A stretch of DNA of 64,000 nt from Fibrobacter sp. GTDB lineage: Bacteria; Fibrobacterota; Fibrobacteria; Fibrobacterales; Fibrobacteraceae. The stretch lies in assembly GCA_024398955.1 (NCBI GenBank), contig JAKSIG010000007.1, forward strand, positions 1 to 64,000, written 5' to 3'. The notes under the pieces are model-generated. The model saw only the letters and a list, made by a program, of their open reading frames with translations. It was not told where the DNA came from and did not search any database. A program made the position numbers and the translations under genes. Of this stretch, positions 16,094-24,537 are shown piece by piece (the stretch's first letter is position 1; each line of letters opens with the position of its first letter).

Positions 16094-16156
16094 ATAGTCC
16101 AATTTGGACTAGAAAGAATTTATTTCTAGTCCTAGAGTGTTTGGCCCCCTAGGGGG
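16094..16156 (+). promoter_or_regulatory. Inverted repeats in the leader of the CE4 esterase gene
   Basis: TAGTCCAATTTGGACTA (16095-16111) overlaps a second inverted repeat, GGACTAGAAA-N7-TTTCTAGTCC (16106-16132), so two alternative hairpins can form. The palindrome CCCCCTAGGGGG (16145-16156) then covers part of the ribosome-binding site of the 16168 start. A switch or translational control is possible but unproven. The GGACTA hexamer also builds the arms of the 25834-26047 repeats. Confidence 0.5.
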
Positions 16157-16167
16157 TGGAGTATGTT

Positions 16168-17973
16168 ATGAAAAATCTTTCCAAAGTTTCTTTAGTAGCG
16201 GTTGTTTCTGCAGGTTGCTTCCTGACATCTGCCCAGGCTCAGGAAATTGCCACATGGGCCGGTTTCCGCACTGCGGCGGCAAATTTCACCTTTGATGATG
16301 GTGCTCCCAGCCATGTGAGCGATGCGGGCCCCCTGTTCGACAAGTATGGCTACAAGGCCACCTTCAACGTAGTGGTGAACTGGAATCCTAACTGGAGCGG
16401 TTTCCAGAACATGGCCAAGAACGGCCACGAAATCGCAAGCCATAGTAACACTCACGGGCAGAACATGTCCGGAGAAGAAGCTTCCTCCAAGCAATCCATC
16501 CAGAGCAAGATTACCCAGGACTATGGTTGCCTTGTTGTGGCTTACCCCAACTGTAACGTTCCTAACCAGGCTGCAGTGAATCAGAACTACATTGCTGGTC
16601 GTATTTGTAATGGTTCCTGGCAGGGGGGATCCGATATCATGGGCAAGAACGGTCCCAGCGACTGGACCAAGGTTTCTGCCATCATGACAGGTTCCGAAGG
16701 TTCCATCAAGAGCACTAGCGACTTTACCGGCCAGATGCAGAAGGCTATTCAGCAGGGTGGCTGGGTGGCATTCCTGACTCATGGTTTCTCCGGCAAGAAC
16801 AACGGAAACGCTACTTATTCTCCCACCGACATTAGCGCCATCGAAGGTGCTCTCCAGTGGGCAAAGCAGAACGACTCCAAGATCTGGGTCACGACCATGC
16901 GTAGCACTGTCATGTACATCAAGGAACGTAACGCTTCCAAGATCGAGGCCGTTTCTTCCGCTGCCGCAGGCACCATGGCCTTCAAGCTGACTCACAATAT
17001 TGCAGACAACGTTTCCAAGTACGATTATCCTCTTTCTATCCGCGTCAAGAATTCCAACAACTGGACCAAGGTTTCTGCCATGCAGGGCAGCAAGGCTATC
17101 GACGCTTCCATCAGCGATGGCTACATCTACTTTGACGCTGTGCCCAATGGTGGCGATATCGTGCTGTCTTCCGACGGTGCTGCAGTCACTCCCGGAAGTT
17201 CCTCCAGTGAAACTCCCGCTTCCAGCAGCAGCGTTTCCGCCACTCCCTTCAAGGGCGCCATCGCTGTTCCCGGTACTGTTGAAGCCGAAAACTACGACGT
17301 GAACGCCTTCAGCCATTCCAATCCCGAGAACGAAGCTCCGGATTACCGCAGCGATAACGCAGGCATTGTGAAGGGCGCTTCCGGCTATGCCGTTGGTTAC
17401 ACTACCGCAGGCGACTACTTCGAATATACTCTGGATGTGAAGTCTGCCGGCAAGTACAAGGTCGCTGTGAACGGCGCCACCGGTAACGCATCCGCAGGCA
17501 CTGTCACTGTTGCTGTTGGTTCCAGCAGTACAGATGTGGCCGTCAAGAATTTGGGGGATTGGGACACCTATTCCGAATCCGAGGGCGACGAGATTCAGCT
17601 TGCCGCCGGTAAGCAGACTCTCCGTCTGACAATCAACGACGACAACCTGAACGTAGACTGGATCAAGCTTACTGGTGATGGCACCGCCAATCCGGTTGTA
17701 ACTCCCGGCGAAAATCAAGGTCAGGAGTCCGGTAACGTTCCCGGTGGCGACGATGGTACCGCCATCAAGCCGATCCGTCTTGAGGTTGCTTCCGGCATGG
17801 TCAAGTGTCAGGTGTTCGACATGAACGGCCAGCTGGTAAAATCCGTCAATGTGGCAGCCGGCGCTACCCGCGAAGTCTGGAACCGCGCTCAGGCGGGTCT
17901 CTCCGCAGGCATGTACATCATGCGCTACGGCCAGGCAGGCAAGGCCATGCAGACTGTTCGCGTCCGCAAGTAA
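16168..17973 (+). CDS. Secreted polysaccharide deacetylase/CE4 esterase with CBM6 and sorting domain
   Basis: I use ATG 16168 (after AGGGGGTGGAG) rather than the GTG at 16156. The 601-aa protein has a signal peptide (1-25), then a NodB/CE4 domain with TFDDG (41-45) and the metal motif HEIASHSNTH near residue 91. A Ser-rich linker near 345-360 leads to a CBM6 domain beginning VEAENYD and ending VDWIKL (about 370-510). The C-terminal segment (VFDMNGQLVKSV, AGMYIMRYG) matches a type IX sorting domain. CE4 enzymes with CBM6 usually remove acetyl groups from xylan; chitin or peptidoglycan are alternatives. In a fibre-degrading bacterium, acetylxylan esterase is the best reading. Confidence 0.88.
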   Translation: MKNLSKVSLVAVVSAGCFLTSAQAQEIATWAGFRTAAANFTFDDGAPSHVSDAGPLFDKYGYKATFNVVVNWNPNWSGFQNMAKNGHEIASHSNTHGQNMSGEEASSKQSIQSKITQDYGCLVVAYPNCNVPNQAAVNQNYIAGRICNGSWQGGSDIMGKNGPSDWTKVSAIMTGSEGSIKSTSDFTGQMQKAIQQGGWVAFLTHGFSGKNNGNATYSPTDISAIEGALQWAKQNDSKIWVTTMRSTVMYIKERNASKIEAVSSAAAGTMAFKLTHNIADNVSKYDYPLSIRVKNSNNWTKVSAMQGSKAIDASISDGYIYFDAVPNGGDIVLSSDGAAVTPGSSSSETPASSSSVSATPFKGAIAVPGTVEAENYDVNAFSHSNPENEAPDYRSDNAGIVKGASGYAVGYTTAGDYFEYTLDVKSAGKYKVAVNGATGNASAGTVTVAVGSSSTDVAVKNLGDWDTYSESEGDEIQLAAGKQTLRLTINDDNLNVDWIKLTGDGTANPVVTPGENQGQESGNVPGGDDGTAIKPIRLEVASGMVKCQVFDMNGQLVKSVNVAAGATREVWNRAQAGLSAGMYIMRYGQAGKAMQTVRVRK

Positions 17974-18040
17974 CTTGCCGGACCCGCAGCTCTTGCCGCA
18001 GAATTTTTAAAAATATTCATCTCTCATACTACCTTGTACC

Positions 18041-18075
18041 GCCCCCTAGCAGACGCTGCCTGGGGGCATTTTTTT
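18041..18075 (+). terminator. Rho-independent terminator after the CE4 gene
   Basis: GCCCCC..GCAG-ACG-CTGC..GGGGGC with a small internal loop, followed by a run of eight or more T. Confidence 0.85.
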
Positions 18076-18127
18076 TGGGGCTTTTGTATAGTTTAAAGTT
18101 CCCGTTCTAGATTGAACGCGATATAAA

Positions 18128-18171
18128 AAAGGCGGTGGAAAGGAGGTCTGACTCCAGATTCCATCGCCTTT
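18128..18171 (-). terminator. Hairpin between CE4 and folD, probable folD-side terminator
   Basis: AAGGCGGTGGAA pairs with TTCCATCGCCTT around a central loop. On the minus strand it is followed by TTTTTTAT. Between it and the folD stop lie the repeat hairpins at 18181-18320. Confidence 0.55.
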
Positions 18172-18180
18172 GTTTGCGCC

Positions 18181-18320
18181 TTCGGCGCCTACATTCGGAT
18201 TAGCCGAGAATGTACTTTTGCGCCTACACTCGGATTAGCCGAGAATGTACTTCGGCGCTTTCAGCGCGAAGTAGTCGCCTCGGTAATGCCCGAACGTAAA
18301 CGTTCTGACGCTACACTCGG
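18181..18320. repeat. Cluster of hairpin repeats at the 3' end of folD, including a dispersed element
   Basis: The unit CCTACA(T/C)TCGGATTAGCCGAGAATGTAC occurs twice (about 18188-18211 and 18222-18251), each able to fold as TCGG-ATTAG-CCGA. Next comes CTTCGGCGC-TTTC-AGCGCGAAG. Then comes a member of the dispersed family: CTCGGTAATGCC, stem GAACGT-AA-ACGTTC (18292-18305), and tail ACGCTACACTCGGCT. No coding potential is seen. This fills most of the 17974-18310 gap. Confidence 0.6.
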
Positions 18321-19156
18321 CTCAGATACTTCTCGCCGGATTCAACACTCTGGTAGATGAGGGTGTTGATGGTCATGGGGCCAACGCCGCCCGGAACCGG
18401 GGTGTATGCGCTGGAAACTTCTTCCATGCCCTTTTCGCAGTCGCCAACGCCACCCGGATGGTAACCGGCGTCAACAACAACTGCGCCCTGCTTGATCCAT
18501 TCCTTCTTGATGAATTCCGGCTTGCCAACAGCGCCAACCACGATGTCGGCCTGCTTTACCAGTTCCGGAACGTTGGGAGTCTTGGAGTGGCAAATGGTAA
18601 CGGTGCAGTTTGCGTTCAACAGCATCATGGCCATGGGCTTGCCGAGAATTGCGGAGCGGCCAACAACTACGGCGTGCTTGCCGGAGAGTTCGATGTTGTA
18701 AGCCTTCAAAAGACGCATGATGCCCTGGGGGGTTGCGCAGCCATAGGCCTTTTCGCCCATGGACATACGGCCAAAACCCAGGCAGGTCACGCCGTCAACG
18801 TCCTTGCGGGCGTCGATAGCTTCGAAAGCGGCGCGTTCGTCGATCTGGCGCGGAACCGGATGCTGCAGCAAGATGCCGTGAACGTCCGGATTGTTGTTCA
18901 GTTCCTGGATCTTGGAGAGCAGCTGTTCGGTGGTGGTGTCCTGGGGCATGATCACCTTGATGCTTTCCATGCCCACGCGAGCGCAGGCGTTGCCCTTCAT
19001 CTTCACGTAGGTTGCGGAAGCGGGATCGTCGCCAACGAGGATGGTGGCAAGAATCGGGGTCTTGCCGGTCTTTTCCTTAAGCTTAGCCACGCGTGCGCTG
19101 AGTTCTTCTTCGGTAGTCTTGGCAAGAGCCTTGCCATCCAAAACGAGAGCTGCCAT
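18311..19156 (-). CDS. folD: Bifunctional methylenetetrahydrofolate dehydrogenase/cyclohydrolase
   Basis: The 281-aa protein interconverts 5,10-methylene-, methenyl- and 10-formyl-tetrahydrofolate. It shows [18 protein letters not shown] with the catalytic Tyr-X3-Lys, [30 protein letters not shown] and the NADP-binding [13 protein letters not shown]. The end [11 protein letters not shown] is diagnostic. Length and motifs are normal for FolD. It is read leftwards, alone, with AAATTAAACCTGGAGAC before ATG 19156. Confidence 0.97.
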   Translation of the reverse strand: MAALVLDGKALAKTTEEELSARVAKLKEKTGKTPILATILVGDDPASATYVKMKGNACARVGMESIKVIMPQDTTTEQLLSKIQELNNNPDVHGILLQHPVPRQIDERAAFEAIDARKDVDGVTCLGFGRMSMGEKAYGCATPQGIMRLLKAYNIELSGKHAVVVGRSAILGKPMAMMLLNANCTVTICHSKTPNVPELVKQADIVVGAVGKPEFIKKEWIKQGAVVVDAGYHPGGVGDCEKGMEEVSSAYTPVPGGVGPMTINTLIYQSVESGEKYLSRV

Positions 19157-19304
19157 ATTTGTCTCCAGGTTTAATTTCTATGACCCACAAGATAGTAAAA
19201 GCCGAGTGCCGCGTAAACAACAAAGTTATCTGCATGGCCGAGGCGTATTATCTGCATTCAAGGAATGCCTTTTACAAATAAGGATTGCGGTTTTAAATAT
19301 GCGT

Positions 19305-19342
19305 GAAAAAAATAAGGCACCGCTGTTTTACACAGTCGGTGC
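19305..19342 (-). terminator. Minus-strand terminator after the 73-aa ORF
   Basis: Read on the minus strand, GCACCGACTGT and ACAGCGGTGC form a stem around a GTAAA loop, followed by CTTATTTTTTT. Confidence 0.75.
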
Positions 19343-19393
19343 GATTTTCAAATTCTGAATGGTCGCTGCATTGCGCAGCGAATTATGCCGGAA

Positions 19394-19615
19394 TTAGAAC
19401 AGTTCCTTGATGGCCGGCACGATAGAGCAGACCAGAACCCAGGGGTAAGAAAGGCTACCCTTGAGCCAGCCAGTCTTGGCGGGCTGAGCGGCAAACACCG
19501 GAGCGCGATTTTCGACAGAGGCCTGGAGGGATTCCTTGACGCCTTCCAGGTCGCGTTCGAAGTTCTTCTTGCTTGCAGAAGCCGATTCAATGTAGTTTTC
19601 AAAGCGGTTGTTCAT
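19394..19615 (-). CDS. Small hypothetical protein (73 aa)
   Basis: The protein starts MNNRFENYIESASASKKNFE, with AAGGAAATTGT upstream as a credible ribosome-binding site, and has a terminator 50-90 nt past its stop. The first 40 residues are charged and probably helical. The end (WLKGSLSYPWVLVCSIVPAI) is hydrophobic and could insert into a membrane. I do not recognise a family. It lies between folD (same strand, downstream) and an FKBP gene that is divergent from it. Confidence 0.55.
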   Translation of the reverse strand: MNNRFENYIESASASKKNFERDLEGVKESLQASVENRAPVFAAQPAKTGWLKGSLSYPWVLVCSIVPAIKELF

Positions 19616-19831
19616 ACAATTTCCTTACTTTCTCTTTCTTGCGCCGCAAATTAGCAAATTTGCAAGGGGTTTTAAAGGGCGTTTGTTAACGTGTGTTTAC
19701 AGTCACTTTTTTTAGAAAATTGATTTTTTTAATTAAAAAGTGGCGAAATTTGGCTAAAAATGCAGTTTTTATAGAAAGAAGCTGGTCAAAATGTGCCGAA
19801 TTTCACTATTTTTACAGAAAAGGGATGCTTT

Positions 19832-19868
19832 AAAAAGTGTTCACGCTGTGTTCCCCAGCACACTTTTT
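19832..19868. promoter_or_regulatory. Inverted repeat in the region upstream of the FKBP gene
   Basis: AAAAAGTGT (19832-19840) pairs with ACACTTTTT (19860-19868), with an inner GCTG/CAGC pairing. It ends 44 nt before the FKBP start. The rest of 19616-19912 is A/T-rich with no ORF. It could be a bidirectional terminator or an attenuator for the FKBP gene. Confidence 0.45.
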
Positions 19869-19912
19869 TTACCTTATGTGTGCTGTAACTCACTGTTATT
19901 AAAGGACTTAAC

Positions 19913-20875
19913 ATGAATTTGACACGTCTTTTTGCCGCTGTTTCTGTCTGCGGAATCATGGTTGCTTGCGGTGGTTCTCAGAAACCTGCTGTTGAACCTG
20001 CCGCTGCCCCAGCCGCCGCTGCTCCGGCAGCTCAGGCTGCTCCTGCCGCCCCTCAGGCCACGGTGGCCATTCCTGGTGCGGGTTTTGCGAATCCCGTGGA
20101 CCGCTATAGCTATGCCCTGGGCATGGACCTGGGAAAGGCGATTGCCAATGTGAATGCCCCCCTCAATATGATGCTTTTGATGAGTGCCATTCAGGACCAG
20201 GTGGATTCTAATCGACGGGTGCTGATGGACGATTCCACTGCCGAAAAGGCCCTGCAGGATTTACTCCTCCTGATGCAGCAGAAGAAGGAAGCCGACGAAA
20301 AGGCCGCCGCCCAGAAGGCTCTTGACGAACAGACCGCCTTCCTCGAAAAGAACAAGCAGGATTCTACCGTAAAGCTGACTCCGAAGGGTGTCCAGTACAA
20401 GGTGATCAAGGAAGGTTCCGGCATTGTTCCCAAGGCTTCTGACAAGGTCCAGGTCCATTATGTGGGATCCTTGTTTGATGGTACTGAATTCGACAACAGT
20501 ATCAAGCGCGGCGAGCCGCTGGAGTTCCCCGTAAGTGCCGTTATCGAAGGCTGGCAGGATTTGCTGCAGGTCCTTAAGGAAGGTGCAAAGGTAAAGGCCT
20601 GGATTCCTAGCGCACTTGCCTATGGCGAAGCCGGTGTGCCTCCCATGATTCCTGCAAACTCCATGCTTGTATTCGAAGTGGAACTGCTGAAGGTGCTTGC
20701 CGAAGTTCCGCCTGCCGAAGAAGGCGCCGCTGAAGCCGCTGCCGCAGCAACTGACGCCGCACAGCCTACTGCTCCCGCCGCCGAAGCCAAGCCGGCAGAA
20801 GCAGCCCCCGCCGCCGAAGCCCCGAAGGCCGACGTGCAGAAGCCTACTTCCGAAATGCCTGCTGGGAAGAAGTAA
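19913..20875 (+). CDS. Lipoprotein FKBP-type peptidyl-prolyl isomerase (Mip/FkpA-like)
   Basis: The 320-aa protein has a lipoprotein signal (lipobox VACG, Cys about 20) and an Ala/Pro-rich spacer. A helical N-terminal segment with YALGMDLGKAI (about 65-150) is like the dimerisation region of FkpA and Mip. The FKBP domain (about 155-262) has VQVHYVGSLFDGTEFDNS, VIEGWQDLLQ, IPSALAYGE and PANSMLVFEVELL. A low-complexity Ala/Pro/Glu tail of about 60 residues ends the protein. It probably folds or isomerises envelope proteins. It is a single gene with its own terminator. Confidence 0.92.
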   Translation: MNLTRLFAAVSVCGIMVACGGSQKPAVEPAAAPAAAAPAAQAAPAAPQATVAIPGAGFANPVDRYSYALGMDLGKAIANVNAPLNMMLLMSAIQDQVDSNRRVLMDDSTAEKALQDLLLLMQQKKEADEKAAAQKALDEQTAFLEKNKQDSTVKLTPKGVQYKVIKEGSGIVPKASDKVQVHYVGSLFDGTEFDNSIKRGEPLEFPVSAVIEGWQDLLQVLKEGAKVKAWIPSALAYGEAGVPPMIPANSMLVFEVELLKVLAEVPPAEEGAAEAAAAATDAAQPTAPAAEAKPAEAAPAAEAPKADVQKPTSEMPAGKK

Positions 20876-20900
20876 CGGCTTTTCCCCTTTTGTCACTATA

Positions 20901-20934
20901 AAAACCGCGGTGTTCTCCCGCGGTTTTCTTTTTG
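20901..20934 (+). terminator. Rho-independent terminator after the FKBP gene
   Basis: AAAACCGCGG-TGTTCTC-CCGCGGTTTT followed by CTTTTTG. Confidence 0.9.
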
Positions 20935-20953
20935 TCTTTCTAACTTTGTCCAT

Positions 20954-22306
20954 ATGAATCCAAATGATTTTACATCCCAGCATTTTGAAGTAGCAGGTTT
21001 CATTCGTGAAGTGTTCGGCTATATGGAACGCTTCAAGGGTCAGCTGTTTGTCTTGAAGATCGAAGACGACCTCATGAGCCACCCGCTGTTTCCTGTGCTC
21101 ATGCGAGATATCGGGCTTTTGCACAAGTCCGGGATTAAGATCATTATCGTGCCCGGCACCCGCAATTCCATCGACGCCCAGCTGAAGGCCTGGGGTCTGG
21201 AATCCAAGTTCCATAACGGCGTGCGTCTCACTTGCGAAGATGCCTTGCCCCATGTGGAACAGGCTTCTCTGGGTGCAGCCCAGCATATCATGAGCCACTT
21301 GACTGCAAGCGGCCTCCGTGGTATCCAGGGCAACTGGATTTTGGCCCGCAGCATGGGTGTGGTGAACGGTGTGGACTACATGCGCACCGGCCGCATCGAA
21401 CGTATCCAGAAGGATATTCTGGAACAGCTGCTGGACGAGAATTTCGTGCCTATTATTCCGCCCATTGGCTGGAACAAGATCGGTCACGCCTACAACATCA
21501 GCTCCACGGAACTTGCTACTGAACTGTGCAAGTACATGAAGGTGGGCAAGCTGTTCTTCATCGGTAACCAGGACGGTATCAAGCTGGAAGGTTTGGTAAC
21601 GGGCAAGAACACCAAGTATCTGGAACCTACCGACAACGGCCTGATTTCTGCTATGGATGTGGACCAGGCCCAGGAACTTCTGGAACTGAATTCCGATACG
21701 CTGAACTTTGCCCAGATGGACTACCTGATGAACGCCATTCACGCCTGCAAGGCCGGCGCCAACCGTGTGCATTTGCTTAGCGGTGAATTCCAGGGTAGCT
21801 TGCTTCAGGAAGTGTTCTCCGCCCGCGGTGACGGTACCATGGTGTACGCCAACCAGTACTCCAGTATCAGGCCCGCCAACATGGAAGACATTCCCGATAT
21901 CCTGCGCATCATGCAGGACTACATCGACCAGGGTTTCCTTGTGCCACGTACCCAGGAAAGCATTTCCGAAAAGCTCAAGGACTACGTGGTGTACAGCATC
22001 GACAACAGCATTCACGGCTGCGGCGCTCTTCACGAGTTCGAGGACGGCATGGCTGAAATCGCAGGAATCGCTGTGGGCGCCAACTACCGCAAGTCCGGAA
22101 TCGGCGACGCCATCGTTCGCCACTTGATTTCCGTAGGCCGTATGAAGGGCTACAAGAAGCTGTTCCTGTTGACTACCCAGGCACTGGACTGGTTCTATCA
22201 CTTCGGCTTTGTGGACGGCACCATCGAGCAGCTGCCCAAGACCAAGCGTGAACATTACAACTACAGCAGAAAGTCTCGAATCTTGATGCTCCCGCTGGAG
22301 AAATAG
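20954..22306 (+). CDS. argA: N-acetylglutamate synthase (amino-acid N-acetyltransferase), classical ArgA type
   Basis: The 450-aa protein catalyses the first step of arginine synthesis, acetyl-CoA plus glutamate to N-acetylglutamate. The N-terminal part (about 1-290) is an amino-acid-kinase fold with [30 protein letters not shown] and LFFIGNQDG. The C-terminal part (about 305-450) is a GNAT acetyltransferase with [31 protein letters not shown] and [14 protein letters not shown]. This two-domain layout and length fit ArgA. It is two nucleotides from folE, so the two form an operon although their pathways differ. Confidence 0.95.
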   Translation: MNPNDFTSQHFEVAGFIREVFGYMERFKGQLFVLKIEDDLMSHPLFPVLMRDIGLLHKSGIKIIIVPGTRNSIDAQLKAWGLESKFHNGVRLTCEDALPHVEQASLGAAQHIMSHLTASGLRGIQGNWILARSMGVVNGVDYMRTGRIERIQKDILEQLLDENFVPIIPPIGWNKIGHAYNISSTELATELCKYMKVGKLFFIGNQDGIKLEGLVTGKNTKYLEPTDNGLISAMDVDQAQELLELNSDTLNFAQMDYLMNAIHACKAGANRVHLLSGEFQGSLLQEVFSARGDGTMVYANQYSSIRPANMEDIPDILRIMQDYIDQGFLVPRTQESISEKLKDYVVYSIDNSIHGCGALHEFEDGMAEIAGIAVGANYRKSGIGDAIVRHLISVGRMKGYKKLFLLTTQALDWFYHFGFVDGTIEQLPKTKREHYNYSRKSRILMLPLEK

Positions 22307-22308
22307 AT

Positions 22309-22878
22309 ATGAATTTAAAGATGATGGAAGATGGCTTCAAGATGATTCTTGAAGGAATGGGCGAGGATGTGAACCGCGAAGGTTTGCTGGAAACTCCCAA
22401 GCGTGTTGCCAAGATGTATGCCGAGGTCATGAGCAGCCTTTCTGGCGAGCAGAAGGCCGAGGACATTCTCAAGACCCGCTTCCATGAGAAGTACGACGAG
22501 ATGATCGTTGTGCCCAACATTCCTTTTGCCAGCATGTGCGAACATCATTTTCTGCCGTTCACTGGCAAGGCCCACGTGGCCTACATTCCCGGTGACTGCG
22601 TGGTGGGCCTTTCCAAGATTCCCCGCGTGGTGGAATTCTATGCCCGCTTCCCTCAGATTCAGGAACGCATGACCCGTCAGATTGCGGAACTGATCCAGAA
22701 GGAGCTGAAGCCCAAGGGTGTCGCCGTGCTGCTGGAAGCAAGCCACATGTGCATGACCATGCGCGGCATCAAGAAGCCGGGTGCTACCATGGTCACGACC
22801 CAGTTGCTGGGCTGCTTCAAGACCGATGAAAAGACTCGCGCCGAATTCCTGGCAAGTATTAACGACCGTCTTCGCTAA
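22309..22878 (+). CDS. folE: GTP cyclohydrolase I
   Basis: The 189-aa enzyme converts GTP to dihydroneopterin triphosphate, the entry to folate synthesis. It has the zinc ligands in [10 protein letters not shown] and HMCMTMRG, plus [27 protein letters not shown] motifs and RGIKKPGA. Length is normal. The start lies two nucleotides after the argA stop; GGAGAAATAG at the argA end serves as ribosome-binding site. folD is elsewhere in this window, but the two are not linked as an operon. Confidence 0.97.
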   Translation: MNLKMMEDGFKMILEGMGEDVNREGLLETPKRVAKMYAEVMSSLSGEQKAEDILKTRFHEKYDEMIVVPNIPFASMCEHHFLPFTGKAHVAYIPGDCVVGLSKIPRVVEFYARFPQIQERMTRQIAELIQKELKPKGVAVLLEASHMCMTMRGIKKPGATMVTTQLLGCFKTDEKTRAEFLASINDRLR

Positions 22879-22930
22879 AGTCTAGGGCTTCCGCTAACGG
22901 CGCTTGTACCCGTTGACATTTTGTCCAAGG

Positions 22931-22957
22931 AATCTCTCCGGACGGGGAGATTTTTTT
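22931..22957 (+). terminator. Rho-independent terminator after argA-folE
   Basis: AATCTCTCC-GGAC-GGGGAGATT followed by a run of T. Confidence 0.85.
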
Positions 22958-23010
22958 ATTGCGTTCTAGGTAATTTATAGGGCGGTGAACGGGAAAAATA
23001 GGAGAAGACA

Positions 23011-24327
23011 ATGAAGTCTAGATTTATCAAGATGGCAGTCGTAGCAGCAAGTGCTCTTGCCTTTATGAACTGCGGTGATGACGCAGCCAACTCTGTAAGC
23101 AATGCTATTAGCGATAACGGTATCCCGGGTGTAGAACAGCCTGGCGAACCGATTATCGACCCTATTACGGGAGAAATTATTCAGTTTCCTGGGGAGAACG
23201 AAACAATCATAGACCGTAGCGATGATGATGGCACCCTTGTTATTGGCGGAGACTCCGAAAACGAGAACGCCACTGTTGTTCCGGGCGATCCTGAATCTAG
23301 CGTTCCCGGCGAAGTCGGCCCTAGCGATAACGTCCCTTCTGATAATCTTTGCGAATCCTCCTCTTTGCCTGGGGCATGCGGGGATGATCCTAGTTTGACC
23401 AATCCGTCCGTTGGTCCGGTTGAATCCAGCTCCAGTGTGGAAGATGAAATTTCCAGCTCCAGCGAGGAAGTCTCTAAACCTGAATCATCCTCCAGTGAGA
23501 ACGTGATTGAATCTTCCAGTAGTGAAGTTGTACAGCAGGCTCCTAAGGGTATTTTCCTTGCCGATGATACCGATGAAAACAAGGACTATATGGAAGTGGT
23601 ATACCAGACTGGGACTGGCGACAATGGCGGAGCCGTTCTTGCTTATCCCAAGCGTCTTTCCGAAACCCAGAAACATGGTGTTGTGCTGTGGGGCCCAGGT
23701 GGCGGATCCAAGCCCGAAGAATACGAAGGTCTCATTAAGCGACTTGCATCCCATGGCTTTGTCGTGATTGGAACAAGCGAGTCTCCCAACGGTACCGAAC
23801 GTGGCAAGCCCGCTCTCGATTGGCTCGAGAAGAAGAACAGTACTCCGGGCGATCCCCTGTACCAGAAACTGGACATGACCAAGGTGGGTGCGTCCGGTCA
23901 TTCCATGGGCGGCTTGCAGTCCGAGCAGATGCTTATTAACGACAGCCGCGTGGTGACTGCTATCCTGAACAATAGTGGAGCCTGGGACGGCAAGGCTGCA
24001 GCACAGGTTCCCACAGGCGTAGGTAAGACTATTGCCATCGTCTATGGCGAGGTGGGTAGCGAATCCGATAACGCCAAGAACGACTATAACAATCCCGGGG
24101 TGAAAATTCCGGCTTGCCTAATCCGCATGGAAAACAACAATTACGGCCATGGTTCCGGCCCGTGGGACGGCCAGGCTGCAACTGTCGCCTGGATGCGCTG
24201 GCACCTGGGTGGCGAGGACTTCCGTAAGGCAGACTTCGTTGGTTCCACCGGTAAGTATATTGACGGTCCGGTTTACACTTGGCAGGGTGCCAAGGGTAAC
24301 TGGAAGGGCCAGTGCAAAAATTTCTAA
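23011..24327 (+). CDS. Lipoprotein alpha/beta hydrolase with Ser-rich linker
   Basis: The 438-aa protein has a lipoprotein signal (lipobox FMNCG) followed by a 150-residue low-complexity region with SSSS-type linkers, then an alpha/beta hydrolase domain (about 195-438). The nucleophile elbow is GHSMGG, the oxyanion region is LWGPGGG, and a late NYGHGSG probably carries the catalytic His. The domain resembles the dienelactone hydrolase/chlorophyllase/PET-hydrolase-like group. It may be an esterase acting on plant cell wall esters at the cell surface, but the substrate is unknown. A TAGGAGAA ribosome-binding site precedes ATG 23011. Confidence 0.82.
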   Translation: MKSRFIKMAVVAASALAFMNCGDDAANSVSNAISDNGIPGVEQPGEPIIDPITGEIIQFPGENETIIDRSDDDGTLVIGGDSENENATVVPGDPESSVPGEVGPSDNVPSDNLCESSSLPGACGDDPSLTNPSVGPVESSSSVEDEISSSSEEVSKPESSSSENVIESSSSEVVQQAPKGIFLADDTDENKDYMEVVYQTGTGDNGGAVLAYPKRLSETQKHGVVLWGPGGGSKPEEYEGLIKRLASHGFVVIGTSESPNGTERGKPALDWLEKKNSTPGDPLYQKLDMTKVGASGHSMGGLQSEQMLINDSRVVTAILNNSGAWDGKAAAQVPTGVGKTIAIVYGEVGSESDNAKNDYNNPGVKIPACLIRMENNNYGHGSGPWDGQAATVAWMRWHLGGEDFRKADFVGSTGKYIDGPVYTWQGAKGNWKGQCKNF

Positions 24328-24364
24328 TACGATAGAAGCAATTCTCTACATAACACACTCCAAG

Positions 24365-24397
24365 GATTCCCCGGCGCAAGTCGGGGAATCTTTTTTT
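24365..24397 (+). terminator. Rho-independent terminator after the hydrolase gene
   Basis: GATTCCCCG-GCGCAAGT-CGGGGAATC followed by seven T. Confidence 0.9.
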
Positions 24398-24537
24398 ATA
24401 AAAATTGCGTAATTTGCCTACAGGATATCAAGAACTAATTTTATAGGAAGAAAGTGAGGATCCTGGGGCCTTGCTTGTTGAAAATTTGATTTATATTTAT
24501 GATAATGGTGGGCTTTGTTCCACTTCTGGAGACTATT

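Noticed and set aside
20891..20897. TGTCACT near the FKBP terminator
   Set aside because: A single half-site with no partner at 29 bp; probably chance.
20261..22255. Minus-strand open frame of 664 codons opposite the FKBP gene and argA
   Set aside because: It runs across two well-supported genes and their terminator.
23485..23901. Minus-strand open frame opposite the hydrolase gene
   Set aside because: Antisense to the linker and the start of the alpha/beta hydrolase domain; no motif.
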